The notes: generated from the letters alone by a model not told the origin. Shown: positions 7,394-16,279, counted from the first letter of the stretch. The stretch: 41,149 nucleotides of DNA from CAWELS01 sp964468205 (GCA_964468205.1 CAYXVG010000058.1:1-41149), one strand, 5' to 3'. Made by a program: numbers and translations.

Positions 7394-10192
7394 ATGTTCC
7401 GCCTGATTTCGATGTTTTGCTTCGCGGCGGCTCTGCTGCCGGCCGCCGGACCAACCACGTTTCGCGTGGTGTTCGGCGATCAGCGTGACCGGCCGGCGGA
7501 CTACTCCGGGACTCTCCGGCTCTCCTCGGGCCGCGTCACCGCGCTCGAGCCCTGGCGGTTTCTCGAAGGCGATACGGTCAGCGGCACATCCGGCTGGACC
7601 CTCAACCTCAAGCGCACCCGATTTGAGGAACAGCCAGCCAGTCCCCGGCCGATGATGACGGGCGCCCAGACTCTGAACGTCGTCCCCGCCGGACTCACCG
7701 TCACGGTAGAAGCTCCGGACACGGCCACTGCCCGCTTCTCCACCGCCCAGGGCGACTTCCACGTCCCGCTTGTCAACCTCCGCTATGACCGGGTGCTGCG
7801 CTACCTCGACGGCGACGTCATCGTCCGGCGCATTCCATCCGCCAGCCGGGTATCCCCGCCATCGGAGGACGATCCCGCGGAACAGTTCGACTATCCTTCC
7901 ATCACAACCGATGGCTCGGGCGTTGTCTGGACCGCCTGGCAGGGCTATCAGGATGGCGGTGAGCACCTCTACGTCAGCCGTTCGCAGGGGAACGGCTGGT
8001 CAGAGCCGGAGCGGCTGACCAGCAAGAGATCCGACCTCTTCCGCACCGCCGTTGCCTCTGCCGGCGGCGGCCGGGTGTGGGTCGTTTGGTCCGAGCGGAA
8101 CGGGAGCGAGTGGCGCCTCCACGGCCGCGCCCACGAGAACGGCCGCTGGAGTGATCCGGTTCGGATCACCTCAGGCAATTCGCCCAATACGTTCCACCGT
8201 CTAACCGCCACCCCCGATGGCAACTTGCACCTGGTCTGGGTGGGCCACGATGGCGGGCAGTCCTACGTCTTCCACAGCAGCCTTAGCGACGGCCGCTGGA
8301 GCGATCCTCAACGCATCAGCGGGCCGAGCGCGTGGAATCCTGAAGCCGCGGCCGGTCCGGGTGGCAGCCTCTGGGTTGTCTGGGACAGCTACCGCACCGG
8401 GAACTACGACATCTTTCTGCGTCAGATCGCCTCCGGCGGCGATCTCGGAAACGAGATACAGGTGACAAAGTCAAACCTGTTTCAGGCTCACGCCTCCATT
8501 GCGGTGGACGCCCGGGACCGGGTCTGGCTCGCCTGGCATGAATCCGGCGCCAACTGGGGCAAGGACTGGACCCACGAAGACGACCGCCGGGCGACCATCC
8601 TATACCGGGAGCGCACCCCGAAGGTGGCCGTGCTCGATGCGGGCGAATGGAAGCAGCCCGCAGCCGATCTCCTCTCCGCGGTGCCGCTGCGCTACCGCCG
8701 CTATGTCCAGTACCCGCGCCTAACAGCCGATTCGGACGGCCGAATCTGGTGCGGTCTTCAGGTTCGCACCTCCTCCGCGCACCATCGCGGTGACGGTTGG
8801 GCCTTCGACGGCCGCTGGGAGCACTTCCTCACCACCTTTGAAAAAGACCGCTGGACGCCTGCGATGCCGCTCGCCGATTCCAGCCTGCGGCCGGAGGGGC
8901 CGCTCTTGCTCCACCCGGGGCCGGACGGCCTTTGGATGATCTGGTCTAACGACAACCGGCCGTTGTTCGCCCCCAGCTTCTACGGTTGGATTCCCAACCG
9001 CTACGAGATAGTGGCGGCCTCGTTCACGGCCGGCGCCGCGCCTCCGCCTCCCAACCTCGAAGCGTTTACGGAGTACGACGTAAATCCCGGCGCGGTGCAC
9101 CCCGACGAGAGCGGCGACGTCGCCCGGCTTCGGAACTACCGCCTGACCCTTAACGGGCAGCCACTCCGCATCCTGCGCGGCGACTTTCACCGCCACACGG
9201 AGATCTCCTCGGACGGCGCGGGCGACGGCTCCATTGAGGACTACTACCGCTACATGATCGACGCCGCCGCGATGGACACCGGCATTATCGGCGACCACAA
9301 CGCGGGCAACGATGACGAGTACTCCTGGTGGCGGACGGAGAAGGCCGCCGACCTGTTTCGCATCCCGGGCCGGTTCATTCCCATGTTCGGCTACGAGCGG
9401 AGTCCCAGCTTCCCCAACGGCCACCGCAACCTGGTGTTCGCCGAGCGCGGCGTAAAGACCCTGCCCATGTCGCCCGAAGAGCAGCGCGGCAAAGCCCGCA
9501 CCGAACCCGTCCTCTACCCGCACCTTCGCGAGAAGAACGGGATCGCGATGGGGCATTCCACCGCCACTAGCCAAGGCACGGACTGGGGAGGCGGCCACGA
9601 TCCCGCAGTGGAGCCGCTGGTCGAGCTATACCAGGGCTACCATGCCAGCTACGAATACCCTGGCGCCCCCCGCGCCGAATCCGACAACCTGCAGGTGAGC
9701 GTTCACGGCCGGTACCGTCCAGAGGGCTTCTGGTGGGAGGCTCTGAAGAAGGGGTACAAGATCGGCGTCCAGGGGAGTTCCGATCACATCTCCACCCATA
9801 CCTCCTACACCATGATCTATACGCCCAGCGCCGAACGCGGGGACATCCTGGAAAGCATGCGCGCCCGCCACGCCTACGCCGCCACCGACAACATCATCAT
9901 CGACTACACGGCGGAAGCCGCTGCGGGCCAGACTTATCTGATGGGCGACGCCTTCAAGGCCGCCGCGGCGCCGAACCTCAAATTCCGCATCATTGGAACC
10001 GATGTCATCACCGAGGTCGACATCATCAAGGACCAGACCTTCGTCTACCACTCAAAGCCGAACGCGAAGACCGTCGAGTTCACCTTCCGCGACACGGAGA
10101 CCTCCGCGCGCGAGAGCTACTACTACGTCCGCATTCAGCAGCGCGACCGCAACCTCGCTTGGTCGAGCCCCATCTGGGTGGACTACCGTTGA
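7394..10192 (+). CDS. Secreted DUF3604 protein with N-terminal propeller-like repeats
   Basis: The 932-residue protein begins with a signal peptide (about residues 1-19). Residues about 140-540 hold repeated blades of the type W-x-x-W-x-G and D-x-x-G-x-x-W-x-x-W, resembling a sialidase-like beta-propeller. The C-terminal third is DUF3604, with a PHP-like metal site: GDFHRHTE (His599, His601), GDHNAG (His635) and SSDHIS (His798). PHP-fold proteins use such His/Asp clusters for metal-dependent hydrolysis, but no activity is established for DUF3604, so function is unknown. A paralogue at 35740-38583 has the first three histidines at nearly the same positions (596, 598, 632). A sulfatase gene follows after 49 bases, so the pair probably acts on an extracellular, perhaps sulfated, substrate. 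Confidence 0.88.
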   Translation: MFRLISMFCFAAALLPAAGPTTFRVVFGDQRDRPADYSGTLRLSSGRVTALEPWRFLEGDTVSGTSGWTLNLKRTRFEEQPASPRPMMTGAQTLNVVPAGLTVTVEAPDTATARFSTAQGDFHVPLVNLRYDRVLRYLDGDVIVRRIPSASRVSPPSEDDPAEQFDYPSITTDGSGVVWTAWQGYQDGGEHLYVSRSQGNGWSEPERLTSKRSDLFRTAVASAGGGRVWVVWSERNGSEWRLHGRAHENGRWSDPVRITSGNSPNTFHRLTATPDGNLHLVWVGHDGGQSYVFHSSLSDGRWSDPQRISGPSAWNPEAAAGPGGSLWVVWDSYRTGNYDIFLRQIASGGDLGNEIQVTKSNLFQAHASIAVDARDRVWLAWHESGANWGKDWTHEDDRRATILYRERTPKVAVLDAGEWKQPAADLLSAVPLRYRRYVQYPRLTADSDGRIWCGLQVRTSSAHHRGDGWAFDGRWEHFLTTFEKDRWTPAMPLADSSLRPEGPLLLHPGPDGLWMIWSNDNRPLFAPSFYGWIPNRYEIVAASFTAGAAPPPPNLEAFTEYDVNPGAVHPDESGDVARLRNYRLTLNGQPLRILRGDFHRHTEISSDGAGDGSIEDYYRYMIDAAAMDTGIIGDHNAGNDDEYSWWRTEKAADLFRIPGRFIPMFGYERSPSFPNGHRNLVFAERGVKTLPMSPEEQRGKARTEPVLYPHLREKNGIAMGHSTATSQGTDWGGGHDPAVEPLVELYQGYHASYEYPGAPRAESDNLQVSVHGRYRPEGFWWEALKKGYKIGVQGSSDHISTHTSYTMIYTPSAERGDILESMRARHAYAATDNIIIDYTAEAAAGQTYLMGDAFKAAAAPNLKFRIIGTDVITEVDIIKDQTFVYHSKPNAKTVEFTFRDTETSARESYYYVRIQQRDRNLAWSSPIWVDYR

Positions 10193-10241
10193 CCCGCCGC
10201 CGCGCCCTCGCGCCTTCACATTGCTACGCTGGTATCCGGTC

Positions 10242-11822
10242 ATGAAACTCGCACCGCTCTTTCTGCTCTTCGCCCTGACGTTCTCTTGCGGCCCGTCGGC
10301 GACGCCCCCTCCGCCAGGCCCGCCAAACATTATCCTGATGCTTACGGACGACCAGGGCTGGCAAGACACTTCCGTGCCTTTCTGGACGGAGAAGACCCCG
10401 CTCAACGAGCGCTACCACACCCCCAACCTGGAGCGTCTGGCGAGCGAGGGAATGAAGTTCACTAACGCCTACGCCAACTCCGTTTGCTCGCCGACGCGCG
10501 TGGCACTGATGACCGGACTCAACCAAGCCCGGACGCGCGTTTCCAATTGGACTCACATGCGGGATAAGGCGACCGACCGCGAGCATCCGACGCTGGTGAT
10601 GCCCGCTTGGAACGTCAACGGACTTCAGCCTGTCGCCGACATCGGGCAATCGGTCTTCGCGCGGACGCTGCCTCAGATACTCCGCGAGCACGGCTACCGG
10701 ACCATTCACATCGGGAAGGGTCACATGGGCGCGGCGGACACCCCCGGCGCCGATCCGCAGACGTTCGGCTTTGACGTCCGCATCGGCGGGCGCTTCTCCG
10801 GCGGCTGCGGCAGCTACTATGGAACGGACAACTTTGCCGGCGGCGGCAATCCCGATGCGACACCGTGGCGGGCCTGGGACATGGACGAGTACTTCGGCCA
10901 GGACATCTACCTCACCGAGGCGCTCACGCTGGAGGCCGCGAAAGCCGTGCGCCGGGCAGTGGAGGACGAACAACCGTTCTTCCTCTACCTGGCCCACTAT
11001 GCTCCTCACGCCCGTATCATGCCGGACAAGCGGTTCGTCCAGAAGTATCTCGACGCCGGGACGCCCGAGATCGAAGCGGCCTACGCGTCGATGCTCGAAG
11101 GCATCGACAAGAGCATGGGCGACCTCATGGACCTGCTCGACGAGCTCTACCTCGGCCGCAACACGGTTATCATTTTCATGTCCGACAACGGCGGCCTCAG
11201 CCATTCCCAGCGCGACGGGGAGCCTCACACCCACAACGCGCCGCTCAATAGCGGGAAGGGCTCGGCCTACGAAGGCGGCATCCGCGTGCCCATGATTGTC
11301 AAGTGGCCCAGTGTTACCGAACCCGGATCCGTCTGCGACGCCCCCGTAATCATCGAGGACTTGTTCCCGGCCATTCTGGAGATGGCCGGCATAGCGTTCG
11401 AAGGGCAGCAGGGCGTCGTGAACGGCGCCGAAGGCCCGCAGATTCTCGATGGAGTCCTCGACGGGCAGAGCTTTGTCCCTCTCCTGCGCGGTTTCAACTT
11501 GCCGGGGGACCGTCCGCTGTTCTGGCATTTCCCTCACGCCTGGGGTCCCAGCAACGGTGAGCGGCACACTGGACCCGGAATCGGCGCCACCTCCACCGTC
11601 CGCAAGGGTGACTGGAAGCTGGTCTACTGGCACGCCACCGGCAAGCAGGAACTCTTCAACCTGGCCGCCGACATCGGCGAGCGGAACGATGTGGCCGCGG
11701 GGAACCCTGCGATTGTAGACGAACTGGCCTCCCGGCTCGGCAACTACCTCCGGGCGAGCGGTGCGGTGATGCCTGCGTTCCAGGCCTCTGGCACGCAGGT
11801 CCCCTATCCGGACGAAATTTGA
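10242..11822 (+). CDS. Type I (formylglycine-dependent) sulfatase, exported
   Basis: The 526-residue protein has the sulfatase active-site motif CSPTR (Cys82, converted to formylglycine in the family), the metal ligands in LTDDQGW (Asp36, Asp37) and the downstream metal site FMSDNGG. A hydrophobic leader ends in LTFSC at Cys16, so it may be a lipoprotein, though the lipobox is imperfect. Family members hydrolyse sulfate esters of polysaccharides or aryl compounds in the periplasm. The frame is open to 9993, but that part lies inside the DUF3604 gene; the ATG at 10242 gives the signal sequence. It lies 49 bases after the DUF3604 gene, probably in the same operon. No sulfatase-maturing enzyme is seen in the window. 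The substrate is unknown. Confidence 0.92.
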   Translation: MKLAPLFLLFALTFSCGPSATPPPPGPPNIILMLTDDQGWQDTSVPFWTEKTPLNERYHTPNLERLASEGMKFTNAYANSVCSPTRVALMTGLNQARTRVSNWTHMRDKATDREHPTLVMPAWNVNGLQPVADIGQSVFARTLPQILREHGYRTIHIGKGHMGAADTPGADPQTFGFDVRIGGRFSGGCGSYYGTDNFAGGGNPDATPWRAWDMDEYFGQDIYLTEALTLEAAKAVRRAVEDEQPFFLYLAHYAPHARIMPDKRFVQKYLDAGTPEIEAAYASMLEGIDKSMGDLMDLLDELYLGRNTVIIFMSDNGGLSHSQRDGEPHTHNAPLNSGKGSAYEGGIRVPMIVKWPSVTEPGSVCDAPVIIEDLFPAILEMAGIAFEGQQGVVNGAEGPQILDGVLDGQSFVPLLRGFNLPGDRPLFWHFPHAWGPSNGERHTGPGIGATSTVRKGDWKLVYWHATGKQELFNLAADIGERNDVAAGNPAIVDELASRLGNYLRASGAVMPAFQASGTQVPYPDEI

Positions 11823-11840
11823 GAAATTGTAAATCTCCTG

Positions 11841-12016
11841 TTGACTTCGCCGTTAGTTTCAGAGTAACTTGTATTAAAGGTAAACTTAAGAGCTGCGGAC
11901 CTCCTCCTCCGGTCCGGCGCTCTAGCGGCCTCCGACCATCCTCCGTTCAATCCGGGGGCCGCAACCCTCTTAGTAATCCGAAAGTGCCGCCGGGATAGTC
12001 TTCCCTACCGGCGGCT
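11841..12016. other. Gene-free region with three consecutive hairpins; candidate structured RNA or convergent terminator
   Basis: Between the convergent sulfatase and YdcZ-type genes lies an AT-rich start (TTGACT at 11841, TGTATT at 11870), followed by three GC-rich hairpins. Stem 1 is AGAGC/GCTCT (11889-11893/11919-11923) with inner GGACC/GGTCC (11897-11901/11911-11915). Stem 2 is 9 bp, 11925-11933 with 11954-11962, including one G-U pair. Stem 3 is 8 bp, GCCGCCGG/CCGGCGGC (11986-11993/12008-12015). No U-tract follows any of them on either strand. Strand is undecided. It could be a small RNA, a 3' UTR structure or a two-way terminator. Confidence 0.4.
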
Positions 12017-12073
12017 ACGGATCCGCAACTTCGGCAGCGGTGATTCCACCGCCAGCACCCTCGGAAGCGCTTT

Positions 12074-12514
12074 CTATTGCCGGGTCGCCATTAGCACGCC
12101 GACGACCATCACGACCACCCCAGCCACCCGGAGCAGTGTGACGGGCTGAACCGGAGAACCGAGCCAGCCGAAATGGGACATGATGACGCCACCGAGCACC
12201 TGGCCGGCCAGGAGAGTGATCATCACGGTACCCGCTCCCACCTCGGGGATCAGCCAGGCGATCGCGAAAACGAGGCAGGCCCCGAGCGCACCGGCGGTGA
12301 GCAACAGGGGATGCACCTGCTTCAGCGGAACCAGGGCTCCCGGCTGCCATCCCGACAGGCCGATGAGCACCGCCGTCACCGCGCCGATACACCAGAAGAG
12401 AGCGTTACCGACCCGAGGGTTCTCTAGTACCGCTCCCACTTTGCCATTCATCGCCAGATGCACGGCGAGAATAATTCCCAAGAACATCGTCATCAGAATC
12501 AGGTGGATTTTCAT
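12074..12514 (-). CDS. YdcZ-type DMT-family small membrane transporter (DUF606)
   Basis: The 146-residue protein has five hydrophobic segments and the family's N-terminal NGKVGAVLENPRVGNALFW pattern. This places it in the YdcZ/DUF606 branch of the drug/metabolite transporter superfamily. Substrates of this branch are unknown. The ATG at 12514 is preceded by AGGAGA about 6 bases upstream; the frame is open further up, but those residues are not membrane-like and lie in the preceding gene region. It is the last of four minus-strand genes (DUF1080 protein, Gfo/Idh oxidoreductase, small secreted protein, this one). It may therefore move a product of that pathway across the inner membrane; this is inference. 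Confidence 0.82.
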   Translation of the reverse strand: MKIHLILMTMFLGIILAVHLAMNGKVGAVLENPRVGNALFWCIGAVTAVLIGLSGWQPGALVPLKQVHPLLLTAGALGACLVFAIAWLIPEVGAGTVMITLLAGQVLGGVIMSHFGWLGSPVQPVTLLRVAGVVVMVVGVLMATRQ

Positions 12515-12560
12515 GTGTGTCTCCTGTTGTCCGGGTTCGTGAATTCTGCCGCGAGGTTCG

Positions 12561-12863
12561 CTACCAGGCGTCGGCGCGCGACCTCTCCCTGCCCCGTCTC
12601 CAATCCGCGTGAAGTTCTGTGAGATCACCGGCGAGATGAGGATGGAGGCTCTTCGCATCAATCTTGTCCGGGAGATCGAGCCTTCCGGCGGCCAACACCG
12701 TGGGCAGGAACTCGATGTGCGCCAAGCTCGGCTTGCCAGTGTAGGAGTCGTTCCCGAGTTGAGCGCCGGCGCGCCCGGTCCAGCAGGTGAATACCAGAGA
12801 GAGGCAGAGGAGAGCCATCCGGCAAGAACGGGAGGGCCACGCGGACTGGGCAGCGGTTCGCAT
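12561..12863 (-). CDS. Small secreted protein of unknown function
   Basis: This frame encodes 100 residues with a convincing signal peptide: Arg-rich start, hydrophobic core MALLCLSLVFTCW at residues 16-28, and an A-G-A cleavage site just before QLGNDSYTG. It would leave a mature protein of about 66 residues, rich in His, Asp and Arg and without cysteine. The ATG at 12863 has GAGAGG about 6 bases upstream and lies 10 bases after the stop of the Gfo/Idh gene. The frame is open further upstream, but only as a shadow of that gene. A second ATG at codon 16 is an alternative start. I do not recognise the mature sequence. Position, signal and ribosome binding site together support a real gene in the DUF1080 operon. 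Confidence 0.6.
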   Translation of the reverse strand: MRTAAQSAWPSRSCRMALLCLSLVFTCWTGRAGAQLGNDSYTGKPSLAHIEFLPTVLAAGRLDLPDKIDAKSLHPHLAGDLTELHADWRRGRERSRADAW

Positions 12864-12873
12864 GATTCGCCTC

Positions 12874-14295
12874 TCAGCCTTCGAGGGTCCAGCCGCCGTG
12901 ATACTCCTCATCGAGTAGCGCGTTTGCCTCGGGGGCGTTTTTGAACCGGCGGCTCTGGCCGTCCCATTCCAGGTGGAGCCCGGTCCGGGTGGCGATGTTG
13001 CCAAGGAGCGCCACCTCCGTGAGATGGGCGGCGACGCTGAAATTGCAACTCGGGACGAGTTTCCCGCCCTTGCAGGCCGCGAGGAACTCGCTCTGCAGCA
13101 TATGCTTGTCGTCAAACGGCAGGCCCTCAACCGTCTCCGGCGGGTCGCCATACCGCCGGGCCTTCTCCTCGGGGATGATCTGGCCGTCGTTGGTACCGCC
13201 GAGGATCTTGCCCTTGCTGCCGACGTAGAGGATGCCGTTGTCGCCGAGGGTCGCGCCCGGCCCCAACTCTTCCGGGACAGGCGGCTTCATGCCGCCGTCA
13301 TACCAGCGCACCCGCACCGGGGGCATGTTCTCCCGCGCGGGGAAGTCCCAGGTGAGGATCGCGGAGGCGGGGGCGGTTTCGGAATACTCGGCCCAGCGTA
13401 GCTTCTTCCGCCCGGTTGGGTAGTCGAACTCGGGACGCAGGGCATGGGTTGTCGAAACGGCCTGCACGCTCGTTGGCTGGCCGAGTTTCAGGGCCCGGAA
13501 CATCGTGTTGAAGAAGTGGCAGCCCATGTCGCCGAGAGAACCGGTGCCGAAGTCCCACCATCCGCGCCAGATCCAAGGATGATAGGCCGGGTGGTAAGGC
13601 CGGGGCCGCGCTGGACCGAGCCACAGGTTCCAGTCGAAATCTTGGGGAACCGGCGGCGTTTCCTCGGGGCGCGGGACACCCTGCGGCCACAGCGGCCGGT
13701 TCGTCCAGGCGTGAACTTCGTGGACGGGACCGATAGCGCCATCCCATATCATTTCGCAGAGGCGGATTGCGCCCGAAGTCACGCGGGAGGAAGCGGTCAC
13801 CTGAGTGACAACTCCAGCCTGCTTCGCCGCCCGGGCCAGAACGCGGTTCTCGTGAACAGTTCTGGCCAGCGGCTTCACGCACATCACGTGCTTGCCCATC
13901 TTGAGGGCGCGCATGGCGATGATGGCGTGGTTGTGATCGGGGGTAGCGATATAGACCGCGTCGAGGTTCTTCTCTTCCTTGTCGAACATCTCGCGGAAGT
14001 CGGTGTACCGTCTGGCATCCGGCCAGAGTTTGTAGGTTGGAACCGAATAAGACTCATCGACGTCGCAAAGGGCCACGATGTTCTCGCCGCCGGCAGCGGC
14101 CATCATGCCGCCCAGGTGCGAGCGGGCGATGTTGCCGCCGATACCGACTCCGCCGATGTTCAATTTGTCGCTCGGCGCCTGATAGCCCGGACCGCCCAGC
14201 ACGTGGCGGGGCACGACGAGCGCCGCAAGTCCCGCGGCGCCCGGCAAAGCTTCTCGCCGTGTCATCTTACCGATTGACTTCTGATCGTCTGGCAT
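12874..14295 (-). CDS. Tat-exported Gfo/Idh/MocA-family oxidoreductase
   Basis: The 473-residue protein has a twin-arginine type leader (MTRREALPGAAGLAALVV), then a Rossmann NAD(P)-binding segment GGVGIGGNIARSHLGG, TPDHNHA, and the family's GTGSLGDMGCHFFNTMF in the C-terminal domain. The usual EKP active-site motif reads CVKPLAR, keeping the Lys and Pro but not the Glu. Such exported Gfo/Idh enzymes carry a bound cofactor and are thought to oxidise or reduce sugars, for example at C3 of glycosides. The start at 14295 (MPDDQKS) is chosen for its strong GGGAGGA upstream; the longer frame to 14373 would overlap the DUF1080 gene. It follows that gene by 28 bases, which supports a joint glycoside-3-oxidation role (inference). 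Confidence 0.88.
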   Translation of the reverse strand: MPDDQKSIGKMTRREALPGAAGLAALVVPRHVLGGPGYQAPSDKLNIGGVGIGGNIARSHLGGMMAAAGGENIVALCDVDESYSVPTYKLWPDARRYTDFREMFDKEEKNLDAVYIATPDHNHAIIAMRALKMGKHVMCVKPLARTVHENRVLARAAKQAGVVTQVTASSRVTSGAIRLCEMIWDGAIGPVHEVHAWTNRPLWPQGVPRPEETPPVPQDFDWNLWLGPARPRPYHPAYHPWIWRGWWDFGTGSLGDMGCHFFNTMFRALKLGQPTSVQAVSTTHALRPEFDYPTGRKKLRWAEYSETAPASAILTWDFPARENMPPVRVRWYDGGMKPPVPEELGPGATLGDNGILYVGSKGKILGGTNDGQIIPEEKARRYGDPPETVEGLPFDDKHMLQSEFLAACKGGKLVPSCNFSVAAHLTEVALLGNIATRTGLHLEWDGQSRRFKNAPEANALLDEEYHGGWTLEG

Positions 14296-14323
14296 TGCTT
14301 CCGTCCTCCCGTTCAGCAACCAG

Positions 14324-16246
14324 CTAGTCCAACCGTTGAATCCGGATATTGCGGAAGGACGCGGGCTGGCCATGATCCTGCAGTCCGATGTAACCTTCGC
14401 GGGCGAAATCCTTCAGCGCCCGCCGGAACTTGTTCTCCGTACCATCGGGGTTCTTCCGCGGCTCGGTCCAGTTATCGAGATTCGCTTCGCTGACCTGCTT
14501 CCCGTTGAGCATGATGGAGATGAACGGTCCCTTGCAGGTGATGCGGTAGTGGTTCCATTCGCCCTTCTTGTGCACCTGCGCTCGGGGCCCAACCAACTCA
14601 TACATTCCGCCCACGGTCCGGTAGTGGAGCGGATCCTTGGGATTGGGATTCCCCACCTGAACCTCGATGCCGGTCTGCACCGGGTCCTGGAGATCGGAGG
14701 TGCGAATGAAGACCCCGCTATTCGCCCTGTCGGCCGGAACCTTGTATTCGAGCTCGATAATGAAGTCGCCGAATTTCTCCTCCGTCCAGAGATAATTCTC
14801 GTTCCGCATGTCGTTGTCGGTGCGGTTGACCAGGGAGAGCACGCCGTTCTCCACCACCCAGGTTTCGGGACTGGCGGGGCTCTGCCAGTGATCGAGCCCC
14901 GACCCGTCGAACAGGTTCACCCATTCGCCGGGTTTCCCTTGGGGATTGTTGTACCACTCGACCCACGAGATATAGGCGTCTTCCGGCGGCAGGATCTGAG
15001 TGGGCCTCGGCTTCGGCGTCGGCCCTTCGTTGTACATGATGTAGAGGCCGCCCTTGCCGGCCAGCACGACGTCCTGGGAGCCGTCGTTATCCATATCCGC
15101 GATGTTAATCTTCATGCCGACGCCGATGGCGGAATTGGGGGGCGGGTTGTGATTGAGCTGGCCCGGAATCCAGGGCAGATGGTTGTGAGAGAGGATGTGG
15201 CGTTCGAACTTGCCGCCCTGGATGTCGTACCAGAAGACGAACAGAGGCTCGTAGGCGGTGACGTCGCGGCCGTGGTGCGGATAGAGACGCTTGCCGGTGA
15301 CCAGGTCAGGTTTTCCATCGCCGTTCAGGTCGCCGAGAGCCATCGTGTGGAATCCGCCGTGATGCTGCTCGATCCAATGCTGCTTGAAGGAGCGCTTGCC
15401 GCTTCCGTCCGCTTGCTGCTCAAACCAGGCGAGGCCGTAGTCGTGCGCGGCGCCGATAATGATGTCGTTGAGGCCGTCTTCGTTGACGTCGTGGACCAGG
15501 ACCGGATGCGAACCGCTGTGGGGGAAATTATAGTCAGGATGCCAAGTCCATTTGCCAGCGGCGGGTTTCGGCGGAGCTTCCCACCAGCCAAGGGGTGTGA
15601 CGATGTCCAACAATCCGTCGCCATTGATGTCGCCGAGTCCATTGCCGTGCTTCTCGCCCTCCGTGCCGATGACGTGCTCGACGAACCACGGCTCGCGGTC
15701 GATCGCCTCGAGCCAGGTCATGCCCTGGCCAGGCACGAGACTCCAGTGGTTCACGAGGATGTCCTCGTCACCGTCGCCGTCGATGTCGCCGTGGACGACG
15801 CCTTCCATGGAGAAGGCGGAATGGATGCGCGCGGCTTTCCACTCGACGTCTTTCCGGCCGGGATTCTCGTACCAAAAGGCGCCCTTCATCCGCATCCAGC
15901 CGGAGGCGACGATGTCGGTGCGGCCGTCGCGGTTGACGTCCAGAGCGAACTCGCTGTTGTTGTCCGTCTCCGGCCCGTTGGTCTCGGCTCCCGAACGGAA
16001 GTTCTCGTGCTTCGTCCAGTGAGGCGCTTCGTACCAGTTGCGGCCGGCGGCAATATCGAGATTACCGTCGCCGTCCACGTCGAGGACAGAGGCACATTCG
16101 CTGAACGGACCGAACCAGTAGCTCTGATTCGCCGGATCGTGTTCGGGACCGTCAATCTTGACCGGGATAAAGAGGATCTCTTGTCCGGGCAGCGGGCTCA
16201 CCGCCAGCGCTGCCGTGATGAGAATCATGAAGAATGTGGTTTTCAT
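14324..16246 (-). CDS. Secreted FG-GAP/VCBS-repeat protein with C-terminal DUF1080 (3-keto-disaccharide hydrolase) domain
   Basis: The 640-residue protein has a signal peptide (residues 1-22, cleavage near PLPGQ). Residues about 45-420 hold at least seven calcium-binding-type repeats, among them LDVDGDGNLDIAAG, GDIDGDGDEDILVN, GDINGDGLLDIVTP and ADMDNDGSQDVVLA, forming a beta-propeller. Residues about 440-640 are DUF1080/PF06439: EWVNLFDGSGLDHWQ, NSGVFIRTSDL, GMYELVGP, EWNHYRI and YIGLQDHG. That domain is annotated as 3-keto-disaccharide hydrolase, which cleaves glycosides oxidised at C3. The fusion to an FG-GAP propeller suggests a substrate-binding platform. It heads a four-gene minus-strand operon with an exported Gfo/Idh oxidoreductase. 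A TATAAT sits 33 bases before the ATG. Confidence 0.9.
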   Translation of the reverse strand: MKTTFFMILITAALAVSPLPGQEILFIPVKIDGPEHDPANQSYWFGPFSECASVLDVDGDGNLDIAAGRNWYEAPHWTKHENFRSGAETNGPETDNNSEFALDVNRDGRTDIVASGWMRMKGAFWYENPGRKDVEWKAARIHSAFSMEGVVHGDIDGDGDEDILVNHWSLVPGQGMTWLEAIDREPWFVEHVIGTEGEKHGNGLGDINGDGLLDIVTPLGWWEAPPKPAAGKWTWHPDYNFPHSGSHPVLVHDVNEDGLNDIIIGAAHDYGLAWFEQQADGSGKRSFKQHWIEQHHGGFHTMALGDLNGDGKPDLVTGKRLYPHHGRDVTAYEPLFVFWYDIQGGKFERHILSHNHLPWIPGQLNHNPPPNSAIGVGMKINIADMDNDGSQDVVLAGKGGLYIMYNEGPTPKPRPTQILPPEDAYISWVEWYNNPQGKPGEWVNLFDGSGLDHWQSPASPETWVVENGVLSLVNRTDNDMRNENYLWTEEKFGDFIIELEYKVPADRANSGVFIRTSDLQDPVQTGIEVQVGNPNPKDPLHYRTVGGMYELVGPRAQVHKKGEWNHYRITCKGPFISIMLNGKQVSEANLDNWTEPRKNPDGTENKFRRALKDFAREGYIGLQDHGQPASFRNIRIQRLD

Positions 16247-16279
16247 GTTGGTTTGTCCAAGGCTCTCAATATTGGCGAC

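Noticed and set aside
9993..10241. N-terminal extension of the sulfatase
   Set aside because: These 83 codons lie within the DUF3604 gene in another frame, and the signal sequence begins at the ATG at 10242.
11841..11875. Strong sigma-70 promoter with TTGACT and TGTATT
   Set aside because: The spacer is 23 bases, too long for a standard promoter; kept only as supporting context for the RNA candidate.
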